Source: CAIKMD01 sp963702925 (GTDB taxonomy: Bacteria > Pseudomonadota > Alphaproteobacteria > ATCC43930 > CGMCC-115725). Taken from it: a DNA stretch of 64,000 nt. The notes under the pieces were generated by a model, which was given only the letters and a program-made list of their open reading frames with translations, was not told the origin of the DNA and did not search any database. Below are positions 26,484-34,832 of the stretch, piece after piece. The position numbers and the translations under genes were made by a program. Each line of letters opens with the position of its first letter. Positions within the stretch are counted from its first letter, which is position 1. Location: positions 4,278,001 to 4,342,000 of the forward strand of contig OY969771.1 of assembly GCA_963702925.1 (NCBI GenBank), in the 5' to 3' direction.

Positions 26484-27671
26484 CTATGCGAGTTGAACGA
26501 CCCCCGAATCCGCCAAGCGGCCTAACGTCCCTGCGATGATCTCGACCGCTTCCTCTAACTCCGCGTCTGTCGTTCCCCGGCCGATGCTGAACCGTATCGA
26601 GCTTTCCGCTTCCTCTGCGGTGAGGCCGATGGCCCGCAACACATGCGAGGGCTCCGGGATGCCCGACGTACAAGCCGAACCGGTCGAAGCCGCCACACAC
26701 GGCTGCAAAGCGCCGAGGATGTCGTGAGCCGAAAATCCGGAGAAACGCACATTTAGGTTCCCGGGGTGGCGCGAGAGCCCTTCGGGTCCGTTCAGCGTCA
26801 CCGGCCAAGGTAGTTTGCTTAAAGCCTGTGCGAACCTATCCGAGCGAGATCTGATCAGCTCGCGCTCCTCCCGGCCGTTCTCCCCAATCAGAAGGTCCGC
26901 GGCCGTTGCCATGCCGACGCAGAGGAAAACGGGGACGGTGCCGGAGCGCAGCCCTCGCTGCTGCCCGCCGCCATAGATCAATGGTTCGATCCGGTCTTGA
27001 AGGTCGCTCCGGATGAACAAGGCCCCAATGCCTTTCGGGCCATACATTTTGTGAGCAGACAAGCTGATTAAATCGCAATAGCGGCCCGCGTCGATCAGAT
27101 CAATCGCGCACGGTGCCTGCGCCGCATCGCAATGAAAATACGCGCCATTATCATGTGCAATAGTGGATATACTTTGTACATCCTGAATAATTCCGACCTC
27201 ATTGTTAACAGCCATCATTGAAACAAGCAGAACATCGTCGTCAATCTTGTCTTTAAGCACGCCAAAATCCAAGCGCCCGCTCTTGTCCACCGGCAGCAAG
27301 TCTATCTGATAGCCGCTCTGCGCCGCCAAAGCGCGCGCCGCGGCCAGCACGCATTTGTGTTCGATGGCGCTGACGAGAAGACGCCGTCTGTTCCCTCCAG
27401 CTTCGCGGCGGCCGAGCCCGAGCAGAGCCAGATTATTCGATTCGGTGGCGCCCGACGTAAAGACGATCTCATGCGCATCGGCACCTATCAGCGCGCCAAC
27501 CGCCGTGGCTGCTTTGTTAACGGCTTCAGCCGCTTCCCACCCCAAGGCATGATCGACGGCGTGCGGATTTGCGAACCCATCCACAAGATATGGGGTCATC
27601 GCCGCCAACACTCGCGCATCGATGGGAGTCGAGGCCTGATAGTCGAGATAGATCGTCTTGCTGTTTTTCAT
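26484..27671 (-). CDS. sspA: Cysteine desulfurase SspA/DndA-like
   Basis: 395 residues. A PLP-dependent class V aminotransferase fold: YLDYQASTP at the start, PLP lysine in LSAHKMYGPKG (Lys208) and the persulfide cysteine in STGSACTSG (Cys334). It takes sulfur from cysteine and hands it to the phosphorothioation machinery. The gene is divergent from sspB with 152 bases between, the arrangement seen in Ssp systems. A housekeeping IscS role is possible but there is no iscU or other iron-sulfur gene nearby. It is convergent with the WYL regulator gene. Confidence 0.85.
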   Translation of the reverse strand: MKNSKTIYLDYQASTPIDARVLAAMTPYLVDGFANPHAVDHALGWEAAEAVNKAATAVGALIGADAHEIVFTSGATESNNLALLGLGRREAGGNRRRLLVSAIEHKCVLAAARALAAQSGYQIDLLPVDKSGRLDFGVLKDKIDDDVLLVSMMAVNNEVGIIQDVQSISTIAHDNGAYFHCDAAQAPCAIDLIDAGRYCDLISLSAHKMYGPKGIGALFIRSDLQDRIEPLIYGGGQQRGLRSGTVPVFLCVGMATAADLLIGENGREERELIRSRSDRFAQALSKLPWPVTLNGPEGLSRHPGNLNVRFSGFSAHDILGALQPCVAASTGSACTSGIPEPSHVLRAIGLTAEEAESSIRFSIGRGTTDAELEEAVEIIAGTLGRLADSGVVQLA

Positions 27672-27761
27672 TGTTTTACAATCTACTAGGCTGAATTCCG
27701 TCCAATGTCAGCCGCCGTTTCGAGGCCGGTCGGTTTCTGGAGGCTGTCTCCAGGCCCAACG

Positions 27762-27789
27762 TTGACGCTACCACATAGTGTGCCATACT
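27762..27789 (+). promoter_or_regulatory. Possible promoter of sspBCD
   Basis: TTGACG (27762-27767), 16 bases, CATACT (27784-27789), with CACA-TAG-TGTG between; it lies 35 bases upstream of the sspB start. The -35 is near-consensus and the -10 is weak, so regulation by an activator or repressor is plausible. Confidence 0.35.
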
Positions 27790-27823
27790 GTCGACCTGGG
27801 GCAATCGTCCAGGACGGGGAAAC

Positions 27824-28783
27824 ATGGCGCGCGGACCACTATTTCAAGAGGACTATCGGCCTCAGCTTTCAGGTCATGAGACCTTCCCGCTGCGCTATGG
27901 ATGGCTCAAGAAGGCCTACGACGCCATCGCCGCCGTTCCGGAAGGCGAGGACAGCAAGCTCGTCTTCCTTGGCGACGACGCTATCGCCCGGTTCGGCGTG
28001 GGCAAGAACATGGTCGCGTCCATGCGCCATTGGGCCGTCGCCGCCGACATCATCGACGAATCCGATGGGGTGTCCCATATCCGACCGACGGCCATGGGGC
28101 GTTTGCTGTTCGACGCTGACGGACGCGACCCGTATATGGAGTATCCTGCGACCCTTTGGCTCGTTCATTGGAAGCTCGCGGCCCGCCCGACGAAGACGAC
28201 ATGGTTTTGGGCATTCAATCATTATGCCGGTGTTACCTTCGAGCGCGAACACCTTGTCAAAGGCATTGCCCGGCTTGCCAAAGACCGCTCATGGCCTCGG
28301 GCTGCCGTCGCCACGATAAAAAACGATGTCGCCTGTTTCGTGCGCACCTATGTCGCGCAACCCTCCTCGAGCCCCGCTGGCAACGACGACGCCCTCGAGT
28401 CGCCGCTGACCGAACTCGGATTGATCAAGGCCACCGGCAGGCGGGATGGATTCCGCTTCGTGCGTGGCCCGAAGGCGACCTTGGGCGACGGCGTTTTCAC
28501 CTACGCCCTCATCGATTTCTGGTCTCGCTATTCGACTGCGGCGACGCTCTCATTCGAAGCCATCGCGCACGAACCCGGCAGTCCCGGGCGTGTCTTTCTT
28601 CTTAACGAGAACGACGTCGCTGACCGCCTCGCCGGTCTCGACCGCGTAACCAATGGCGCTCTCCGGTGGTCGGAGACGGCCGGCCTTAAACAGGTCGTGC
28701 GCGACAGCGAGCTCAACGCCGACATGGCGCTCGCCTACATTGACGCGGATTTTGCCGGACCCGCCCGGCGGGAGGCTGCATAG
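27824..28783 (+). CDS. sspB: SspB-like DUF4007 protein (DNA nickase of phosphorothioation)
   Basis: 319 residues; ATG 27824 with GGACGGGGA upstream. The DUF4007 pattern is visible: FPLRYGWLKKAYDAI, VGKNMVASMRHWAVAADII, AMGRLLFD and YPATLWLVHWKL. In the single-strand phosphorothioation system SspABCD, SspB carries a DUF4007 domain and nicks DNA for sulfur insertion. The neighbours sspA (divergent), sspC and sspD fit exactly. The stop TAG shares its last base with the GTG of sspC, so translation is coupled. Confidence 0.85.
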   Translation: MARGPLFQEDYRPQLSGHETFPLRYGWLKKAYDAIAAVPEGEDSKLVFLGDDAIARFGVGKNMVASMRHWAVAADIIDESDGVSHIRPTAMGRLLFDADGRDPYMEYPATLWLVHWKLAARPTKTTWFWAFNHYAGVTFEREHLVKGIARLAKDRSWPRAAVATIKNDVACFVRTYVAQPSSSPAGNDDALESPLTELGLIKATGRRDGFRFVRGPKATLGDGVFTYALIDFWSRYSTAATLSFEAIAHEPGSPGRVFLLNENDVADRLAGLDRVTNGALRWSETAGLKQVVRDSELNADMALAYIDADFAGPARREAA

Positions 28784-31700
28784 TGGCACTAACAGATCGG
28801 ATCAGAATCGCCCGGCGCTTCCTGCGCTCCATTCGCATCGATACGGATATATCCGACGCCAGAGTTCTGGAAGGCTTCGTCTGTCCGCAGTCATCCGCAG
28901 AGATTCTTCTCACCATGGCGCGGCATGTCAGCGAATCTGGACAAGGCGCCTTCACCTGGACTGGTCCCTACGGCGGCGGCAAATCAAGCTTAGCGGTCGC
29001 ATTCAGCGCGCTTCTGCGCGGCGATTTCGTCGCGCAAAAGCAGGCAACCGAGATTTTCGGACGCAAACTCGCCACGAGCCTGCAGAAGAGTTTGCCGCCC
29101 GGCAAAAGAGGATGGCGCGTCGTACCCGTCGTCGGGCGGCGGGAAAATCCCGTCAGCGTTATCGGCGAGGCTCTGGTCGCCAATGGCATCGTGCCACGGC
29201 GGCCACGCGACTGGACTGAGAGCAAGCTGCTTGAGGCCATAACAACCATCGCCGCGCCGAGCCGCGCCGGACATGGAGGCTTGATTCTCTTCATCGACGA
29301 AATGGGAAAATTCCTCGAAGCCGCCGCGCAGGACGGAGCCGACATCTACGTGTTCCAGCAACTCGCCGAAGCGGCGGCACGCAGCGGCGGGCGACTCCTC
29401 ATCATCGGTATCCTGCACCAAGCCTTCGAAGAGTATGCCCATCGCCTTTCTCACGAGATTCGCGACGAATGGGCAAAAATCCAAGGCCGTTTCGTCGACC
29501 TCGCGGTCAACGTCTCGGGCGATGAGCAGATCGACCTGATCTCCCGCGCCATCGAGAACGACCATCGGCCCAAAGTGCCGGGAGTGATCGCGAAGAGCGT
29601 CGCTGCCCTGGTGCGCCGCGACCGGCCAGAGGAAACTGGCCACCTCGCGCTAATGCTCGAAGGCTGTTGGCCTTTGCACCCCGCGGTTGCCTGCCTGCTC
29701 GGCCCTATGTCCCGACGCCGGTTTGGTCAGAATCAGCGCAGCATCTTCGGCTTCCTCAATTCGTCAGAACCGCACGGCTTCCAGGATTTTCTGCGCCGTA
29801 CCGGCGACGACGGCCTGTTCGATCCTGCGCAGCTTTGGGACTATCTCCGGTCGAATCTAGAGCCCTCTATTTTGGCCTCCCCCGACGGCCATCGCTGGGC
29901 GCTGGCCGTCGAAGCGTTGGAGCGTTGCGAAGCAATCGGCGGCGATGCGCTGCACGTGAAGCTGCTCAAGACCATCGCGATGATCGACCTGTTCAAAGAA
30001 CGTTCGGGACTAGTCGCGAGTCTCGCCCTGCTGCAAGCGTGCCTGCCCGAGGTAACCGCCGCTTCGCTCAAAAAAGCGCTGGCGCAGCTCGATACCTGGT
30101 CGTTCACCATCTTCAAGAAATTCCTCAATGCGTACGCCATCTATGCCGGCAGCGACTTCAACATTGACCAGGCGGTCAAGGAAGCGCTCGAAGCGGTCGA
30201 CGAGATCGACTTCGCTGCGATCAAGACATTGGCCGGATTGCAGCCGGTCCTCGCGAAGCGCCACTACCACGACACCGGCGCGCTGCGCTGGTTTGATGTG
30301 ACGTTGGCGCCGCTCGGCGGACTGGTCGAGATTTCTGCGCATTACGAGCCTGCGACGGGCACGATCGGCGCCTTCTTGTTGGGGATTCCGACCAATGGCG
30401 AGAGCGAAGGCGTCGCAGACGAGCTCTGCCGCGAAGCTGCCCGCCAGAGCGACCGTTGGGACATCGTCACCGGAACCGCGAAGAGAACCTGGCCCATCGT
30501 CACGCTCGCGCGTGAATTGCTGGCTCTCGAAAGCGTCAGAAACGACCGGCCCGAGCTTGCCGGGGACGCGGTGGCGCGGCGCGAAGTCGCCGCCCGCCTC
30601 GCCGTTCTGCAAGGACAATTGGAGACGGAGCTGCACAAGGCGTTCGACAGCGCCGTTTGGTTTCGGAAGCATCACAAACCCAAACAGCATCGCTATGCGG
30701 AGCTAAACATCCTGGCCTCGGAGCTTGCCGACCGGCAATTCAACCAGTGCCCGAAGCTGCATAATGAGCTGCTCAACCGGCAAAGGCCGTCGAGCAACGC
30801 AATCGCCGCTCAGAATACTCTCCTGCGGCGCATGGCGCTGCATGAGGGAACGCCGCGCCTCGGCATCGAAGGCTTCCCCGCCGAGGGCGGCTTGCTGGCA
30901 TCAGTGCTGGAGGCAACGGGGCTCTATGCCGACAGACCAGACGGATTGCGGTTCGCCCCCCCGCAAGACAACGACCCCTGCCGGCTGCGACCGCTCTGGG
31001 AGGCGGCGACAGCTCATGTCGAGGCCGAGGCGCACCGGCCGATCGCCATTGCCGAGCTCTATGATCTCTGGCGGGAGCAACCCTTCGGCGTTAAGGACGG
31101 TCTTATGCCGGTGCTCGCCGTCGCCTTCATCCTGTCCTGCCGTGACCGCATGGCGATCTACCGCGAAGGAGTGTTTCGCGCCCGCTTCGACGATGTCGAT
31201 GTGGATTATCTCGCCAAAGACCCGGCCACCATCCAGGTGCGCTGGATGGATCTGTCCGATCTGTCCCGCCGCCTACTCTCCGAAATGGCCACCGTCGTCC
31301 GCGCGCTCGACGAGAGCAACCCGCTCATTCATCTGGAACCGATCGATGTGGCTCGGGGGCTCGTCGCCGTCTATGAAAAGCTCCCGGCCTGGACGAAACG
31401 CACCATGCAGCTCTCGGCCAACGCCGTGCGGGTGCGCGATCTCTTCAAGCGCGCTCGCGATCCCAACCGCTTCCTCTTCGACGATATACCGGGCCTCACC
31501 GGGCAGGGCGGCGCGCTGACGAAGGAGAAAGAGCTGCACCGAGCCGTCACCGGCTTGCGCGAAGGCCTGGAAGAGTTGGCGCAAGCCTATCCCTCCATGC
31601 TGCATCGGCTCAGAGATTTGATGCTGGCCGAGTTGCGCGTGCCGAACCTATCGTCGCCGTCTCTCGCCGAGCTACGCGACCGTGCCGAGAATATTCGGCA

Positions 31701-32163
31701 GTTGGTCGGGGATTTCCATGTCGAAGCGTTCGTCGGACGGCTAGCCCATTTCGATAACGCCGAGGAAACCTTCGAGGGTATCGCCAGCTTGGCCGCCAAC
31801 AAGCCGCCACGGGACTGGACCGATCCTGATCTCGATGCGGCGGCGATCGACATCGCCGACATGGCGCAAAAGTTCCTGCGCGCTGAAACCTATGCCCGCG
31901 TCAAAGGACGGCCAGAGAAACGCCAAGCGCTAGCGGTGTTCATCGGCATGAACGGGCGGCCGACACCCTTTCTCGAAGAGTTCGATATCGCCGACAGCGA
32001 CCGCGAGGCCGTGAATGGACTGATCGAGCGCGTCGCAGCCGCGCTCGACGAAGCCGACACCTCTAAGCGGAGCGTCATCCTGGCCGCGCTTGCCGAATTG
32101 AGCACCCGCTACATGACGGGGGCGACGGAAAAGAGGAATGGCAAGGGTAGGGCGGCGCTTTGA
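28783..32163 (+). CDS. sspC: SspC-like large ATPase of phosphorothioation
   Basis: 1126 residues from GTG 28783, which overlaps the sspB stop. P-loop ATPase at the N-terminus: Walker A GPYGGGKSS (residues 61-69) and Walker B LILFIDEMGKF (167-177). The rest (about 400-1126) is a long helical region without recognised domains. SspC is the ATPase of the SspABCD modification complex and couples ATP use to SspB nicking and sulfur insertion. The stop overlaps the sspD start (TGATG). Identity rests on Walker motifs, size and gene order, since the family is divergent. Confidence 0.82.
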   Translation: MALTDRIRIARRFLRSIRIDTDISDARVLEGFVCPQSSAEILLTMARHVSESGQGAFTWTGPYGGGKSSLAVAFSALLRGDFVAQKQATEIFGRKLATSLQKSLPPGKRGWRVVPVVGRRENPVSVIGEALVANGIVPRRPRDWTESKLLEAITTIAAPSRAGHGGLILFIDEMGKFLEAAAQDGADIYVFQQLAEAAARSGGRLLIIGILHQAFEEYAHRLSHEIRDEWAKIQGRFVDLAVNVSGDEQIDLISRAIENDHRPKVPGVIAKSVAALVRRDRPEETGHLALMLEGCWPLHPAVACLLGPMSRRRFGQNQRSIFGFLNSSEPHGFQDFLRRTGDDGLFDPAQLWDYLRSNLEPSILASPDGHRWALAVEALERCEAIGGDALHVKLLKTIAMIDLFKERSGLVASLALLQACLPEVTAASLKKALAQLDTWSFTIFKKFLNAYAIYAGSDFNIDQAVKEALEAVDEIDFAAIKTLAGLQPVLAKRHYHDTGALRWFDVTLAPLGGLVEISAHYEPATGTIGAFLLGIPTNGESEGVADELCREAARQSDRWDIVTGTAKRTWPIVTLARELLALESVRNDRPELAGDAVARREVAARLAVLQGQLETELHKAFDSAVWFRKHHKPKQHRYAELNILASELADRQFNQCPKLHNELLNRQRPSSNAIAAQNTLLRRMALHEGTPRLGIEGFPAEGGLLASVLEATGLYADRPDGLRFAPPQDNDPCRLRPLWEAATAHVEAEAHRPIAIAELYDLWREQPFGVKDGLMPVLAVAFILSCRDRMAIYREGVFRARFDDVDVDYLAKDPATIQVRWMDLSDLSRRLLSEMATVVRALDESNPLIHLEPIDVARGLVAVYEKLPAWTKRTMQLSANAVRVRDLFKRARDPNRFLFDDIPGLTGQGGALTKEKELHRAVTGLREGLEELAQAYPSMLHRLRDLMLAELRVPNLSSPSLAELRDRAENIRQLVGDFHVEAFVGRLAHFDNAEETFEGIASLAANKPPRDWTDPDLDAAAIDIADMAQKFLRAETYARVKGRPEKRQALAVFIGMNGRPTPFLEEFDIADSDREAVNGLIERVAAALDEADTSKRSVILAALAELSTRYMTGATEKRNGKGRAAL

Positions 32164-32999
32164 TGGCCGCGATGGACAAGCATGTGCTCGGGCTCTCCGG
32201 CGGACGCGATAGCGCCGCATTGGCTGTCTATATGCGCCAGCACCATCCCGAGCTCGAGGTCGAGTATTTTTTCACCGACACCGGCAAGGAATTGCCGGAG
32301 GTGTATGAGTATCTCGGCCGCCTGGAAGGCTTCCTCGGCAAGCCGATCTTGCGCCTCAATCCCGATCGGGACTTCGACTTCTGGCTCAAGCAATATAACG
32401 ATTTTCTACCGTCGCCGCAGACGCGGTGGTGCACGCGTCAGCTCAAATTGCGGCCCTTTGAGCATTGGCTCAGGCCTATGCTTGATGCAGGCACGACGGT
32501 GTACAGCTATGTCGCTATCCGGGGCGACGAGGAATACCGAGAAGGATACTCCTCCAAACACGATAAGCTCATCGTCCGATTGCCCTTCAAAGAAGCGGGG
32601 ATCGACAAGGCGGGCGTGCTGGATATTCTCGACGCCGCCGGCCTCGGCCTGCCGCGGTACTATTCCTGGCGGACGCGCAGCGGCTGCACCTTCTGCTTCT
32701 TTCAGCAGAAGATCGAATGGGTGCGCCTCAAAGAGCAGCACCCCGACGCCTTCGACGAAGCCAAAGCCTACGAGAAAACCGCCGTCGAGCACGGCTCGCC
32801 TTTCACTTGGAGCCAGGGCGAATCCCTCGACGAGCTAGCTCAGCCAGAACGGACCGCGCAAATCCGTCTCGACCATGAGCAGCGCGTCGGCAGGCTCCGC
32901 GCTAAGGTTCAGCAAAATCCCCTGCGGTCGGATTGCGAACCGCTCGATATCGACGATCTTTACGGACAGGCGAAGGTTTGCCTAGCGTGCCATAAATAA
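32163..32999 (+). CDS. sspD: SspD/DndC-like PAPS-reductase-type ATP pyrophosphatase
   Basis: 278 residues from ATG 32163, overlapping the sspC stop. PP-loop SGGRDS at residues 12-17. Cysteines at 90 (WCTRQLKL), 175 and 178 (GCTFCFF), 258, 273 and 276 (CLACHK) could bind an iron-sulfur cluster or zinc. DndC and SspD adenylate the DNA backbone phosphate before sulfur attack. The protein is much shorter than typical DndC. That size, the DUF4007 partner and the absence of DndE favour the Ssp over the Dnd type. Confidence 0.86.
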   Translation: MAAMDKHVLGLSGGRDSAALAVYMRQHHPELEVEYFFTDTGKELPEVYEYLGRLEGFLGKPILRLNPDRDFDFWLKQYNDFLPSPQTRWCTRQLKLRPFEHWLRPMLDAGTTVYSYVAIRGDEEYREGYSSKHDKLIVRLPFKEAGIDKAGVLDILDAAGLGLPRYYSWRTRSGCTFCFFQQKIEWVRLKEQHPDAFDEAKAYEKTAVEHGSPFTWSQGESLDELAQPERTAQIRLDHEQRVGRLRAKVQQNPLRSDCEPLDIDDLYGQAKVCLACHK

Positions 33000-33022
33000 T
33001 CGACGTAAAGGCGCCGACGACA

Positions 33023-33562
33023 ATGGGGGATGACGACGATTTCAAGCTCCTTGATGACTTCGCCAATCAGGCGAATGAGGGGATTGGCCGCTATCGCATC
33101 GAATTCATCCTGGCCCCGGATAAATTGACCAAGGATGAATATGCGCTCGACCAGCTTGAATGGAAATCCATTGCCTATGGCGACGACGGCGCCCTCAATC
33201 AGATACCCGACGACAAGAGAGGCATCTATGCCTTCACAATTTGCTGGCCGCACGCCGTGCTGCCGCCGCATTGCTATGTGCTATATGTCGGCATTGCCGG
33301 GCGAGATTCGCAGCGCTCGCTTCGCGCGCGCTACAAAGACTATCTGAACCCAAAGAAAATTGTGAAAGAGCGTCCCAAGCTTGCCTACGCCTTTGGGACG
33401 TGGCGCAAAGTCACGCGATTCTATTTTGCAGCGGTCGATGACGCCATCACATCAGAGCAACTGCAAACGCTTGAAGAGCAGGTCAATACGGCGTTGTTAC
33501 CGCGCTACTCGACGGGAGATGTGGAAGCAGAAACGAAAAAAATGAGGAGGGCATTTCAATGA
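33023..33562 (+). CDS. GIY-YIG-like putative nuclease between sspD and dndB
   Basis: 179 residues. Motifs of a GIY-YIG fold can be aligned: RGIYAF (GIY at 67-69), YVLYVGIAG (YVG at 88-90), a candidate catalytic arginine in SLRARYKDYL (Arg101 or 103) and a candidate catalytic glutamate in TLEEQVNTALLP (Glu151/152). The first 60 residues are an acidic extension. The stop overlaps the start of the DndB-like gene (ATGA), so the two proteins are made together. It could nick non-modified DNA or repair modification nicks; the partner choice is inference. No such nuclease is part of the standard SspABCD, SspE or SspFGH sets as I know them. Confidence 0.6.
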   Translation: MGDDDDFKLLDDFANQANEGIGRYRIEFILAPDKLTKDEYALDQLEWKSIAYGDDGALNQIPDDKRGIYAFTICWPHAVLPPHCYVLYVGIAGRDSQRSLRARYKDYLNPKKIVKERPKLAYAFGTWRKVTRFYFAAVDDAITSEQLQTLEEQVNTALLPRYSTGDVEAETKKMRRAFQ

Positions 33563-34812
33563 CGAAGAAACCAGAAGGACTGGTGCTCCCAGCTCTCCGG
33601 GGCGTTATGGGCGATTGGGTTTACTATTCCTGCTTAATGAATATAACAGAGCTCTCCGGTCGTGTGGACTACGCCAAGGATGTTCACCACAACAAGTCCC
33701 TGTCGGAGATGATTCAACGGCAGCTCACGGGCACACGCCGCAAACAGATTGCCGAATATCTCAAGACACAACCTGAGCGGTTTTTCAATTCCCTGGTGAT
33801 CGCCACCTATGGCGGCCAGCCAAACTGGCACGCCCTCTCCAATGTCAAGGCGAGGGACGCCGATGATCTAGCCGGTTTGACCGAAGAGCAGATTGCCTCC
33901 GTCGGCTTCTTGACCCTTCATGGCAACGAGGAACTCTTTGCGCTCGACGGGCAGCACCGGCTGGCCGGGATCAAAAAAGCCGTTCAAGACGGGCTCGATC
34001 AAGATCCGGTCGATGAGATCTCTGTCATCTTCGTCGCCCACAAGCGGACGGCGAAAGGGTTGGAACGCACGCGGCGGCTCTTCACCACGCTCAACAAGAC
34101 GGCGCGTCCGGTGTCGAAGGGCGATATCATTGCTTTGGACGAAGATGACGTGATGGCTATTGCCGTCCGTTGGCTCATCGAAGAGTCTGAGTTGTTCAAA
34201 GATAACCGCATCGCTTTTGTGGCGAGCAATAATATCCCGGTGGCCAACCAGGTGTGCCTTACTACCATCGGAAATCTCTACGATGTGCTCGGGATACTCT
34301 TCTCCAGCGCTCAGACTGACTTGAAAAAGCGGAAAGCCGACCTCCAGCGCATCAGGCCATCCGATGAGGTGCTTCAGACGTATTTCAAGCTGGCGAAGGA
34401 CTATTTCGTGCTGCTTGCCAAGCACATGACCGAGCTTGCCGCCTTTTTTGCGGCCGCCGATACGAAGTCCGTCGTCACTAAAAACCGGGGAAGCCAGGGC
34501 GGCAGCGCCGTCTTTCGCCCCATCGGTTTGGACATTTTCACTCGCGTCATCGCGCGCCTTACGACCGACAAGACTCTCGAAGAGGCTATCAAACTTGCGG
34601 CCAAGCTCCCGCGGAAACTGACCTCTGCGCCCTATGAAGGCCTCATGTGGGACCCGAGCACCAAGACCATCTCCAACGCGCACAACGTAACCTTGCGCGA
34701 AATCCTGCTCTATATGCTCGATGCGTCGAAGCTGAACGAAGAAAAGCTTACAGAGCGTTATCGCATAGAGACCGGCAACGAGAAGGCGGTGCTACCTAAA
34801 AAGATCGTCTAG
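33559..34812 (+). CDS. dndB: DndB-like DGQHR-domain regulator
   Basis: 417 residues. The diagnostic motif LDGQHRLAGI (DGQHR at 130-134) is preceded by a substrate-binding-like PERFFNSLVIATYGG. DGQHR proteins of the DndB type regulate dnd transcription and modification density. The gene is translationally coupled to the GIY-YIG gene and is last in the plus-strand unit. Its end is 20 bases from the end of the convergent helicase gene. It is more like DndB than SspE, because no C-terminal HNH motif is visible. Confidence 0.85.
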   Translation: MTKKPEGLVLPALRGVMGDWVYYSCLMNITELSGRVDYAKDVHHNKSLSEMIQRQLTGTRRKQIAEYLKTQPERFFNSLVIATYGGQPNWHALSNVKARDADDLAGLTEEQIASVGFLTLHGNEELFALDGQHRLAGIKKAVQDGLDQDPVDEISVIFVAHKRTAKGLERTRRLFTTLNKTARPVSKGDIIALDEDDVMAIAVRWLIEESELFKDNRIAFVASNNIPVANQVCLTTIGNLYDVLGILFSSAQTDLKKRKADLQRIRPSDEVLQTYFKLAKDYFVLLAKHMTELAAFFAAADTKSVVTKNRGSQGGSAVFRPIGLDIFTRVIARLTTDKTLEEAIKLAAKLPRKLTSAPYEGLMWDPSTKTISNAHNVTLREILLYMLDASKLNEEKLTERYRIETGNEKAVLPKKIV

Positions 34813-34832
34813 CCCGACGGCGGGGCGCGGGC

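Noticed and set aside
27824..34812. Classical DndABCDE system
   Set aside because: No DndE is visible. The DUF4007 protein, the large ATPase and the short DndC-like protein fit SspBCD better. A DndB-like protein and a DndD-like ATPase are present, so the locus has mixed features.
33559..34812. SspE effector
   Set aside because: It has the DGQHR motif but no C-terminal HNH (DUF1524-type) motif, so DndB-like is preferred.
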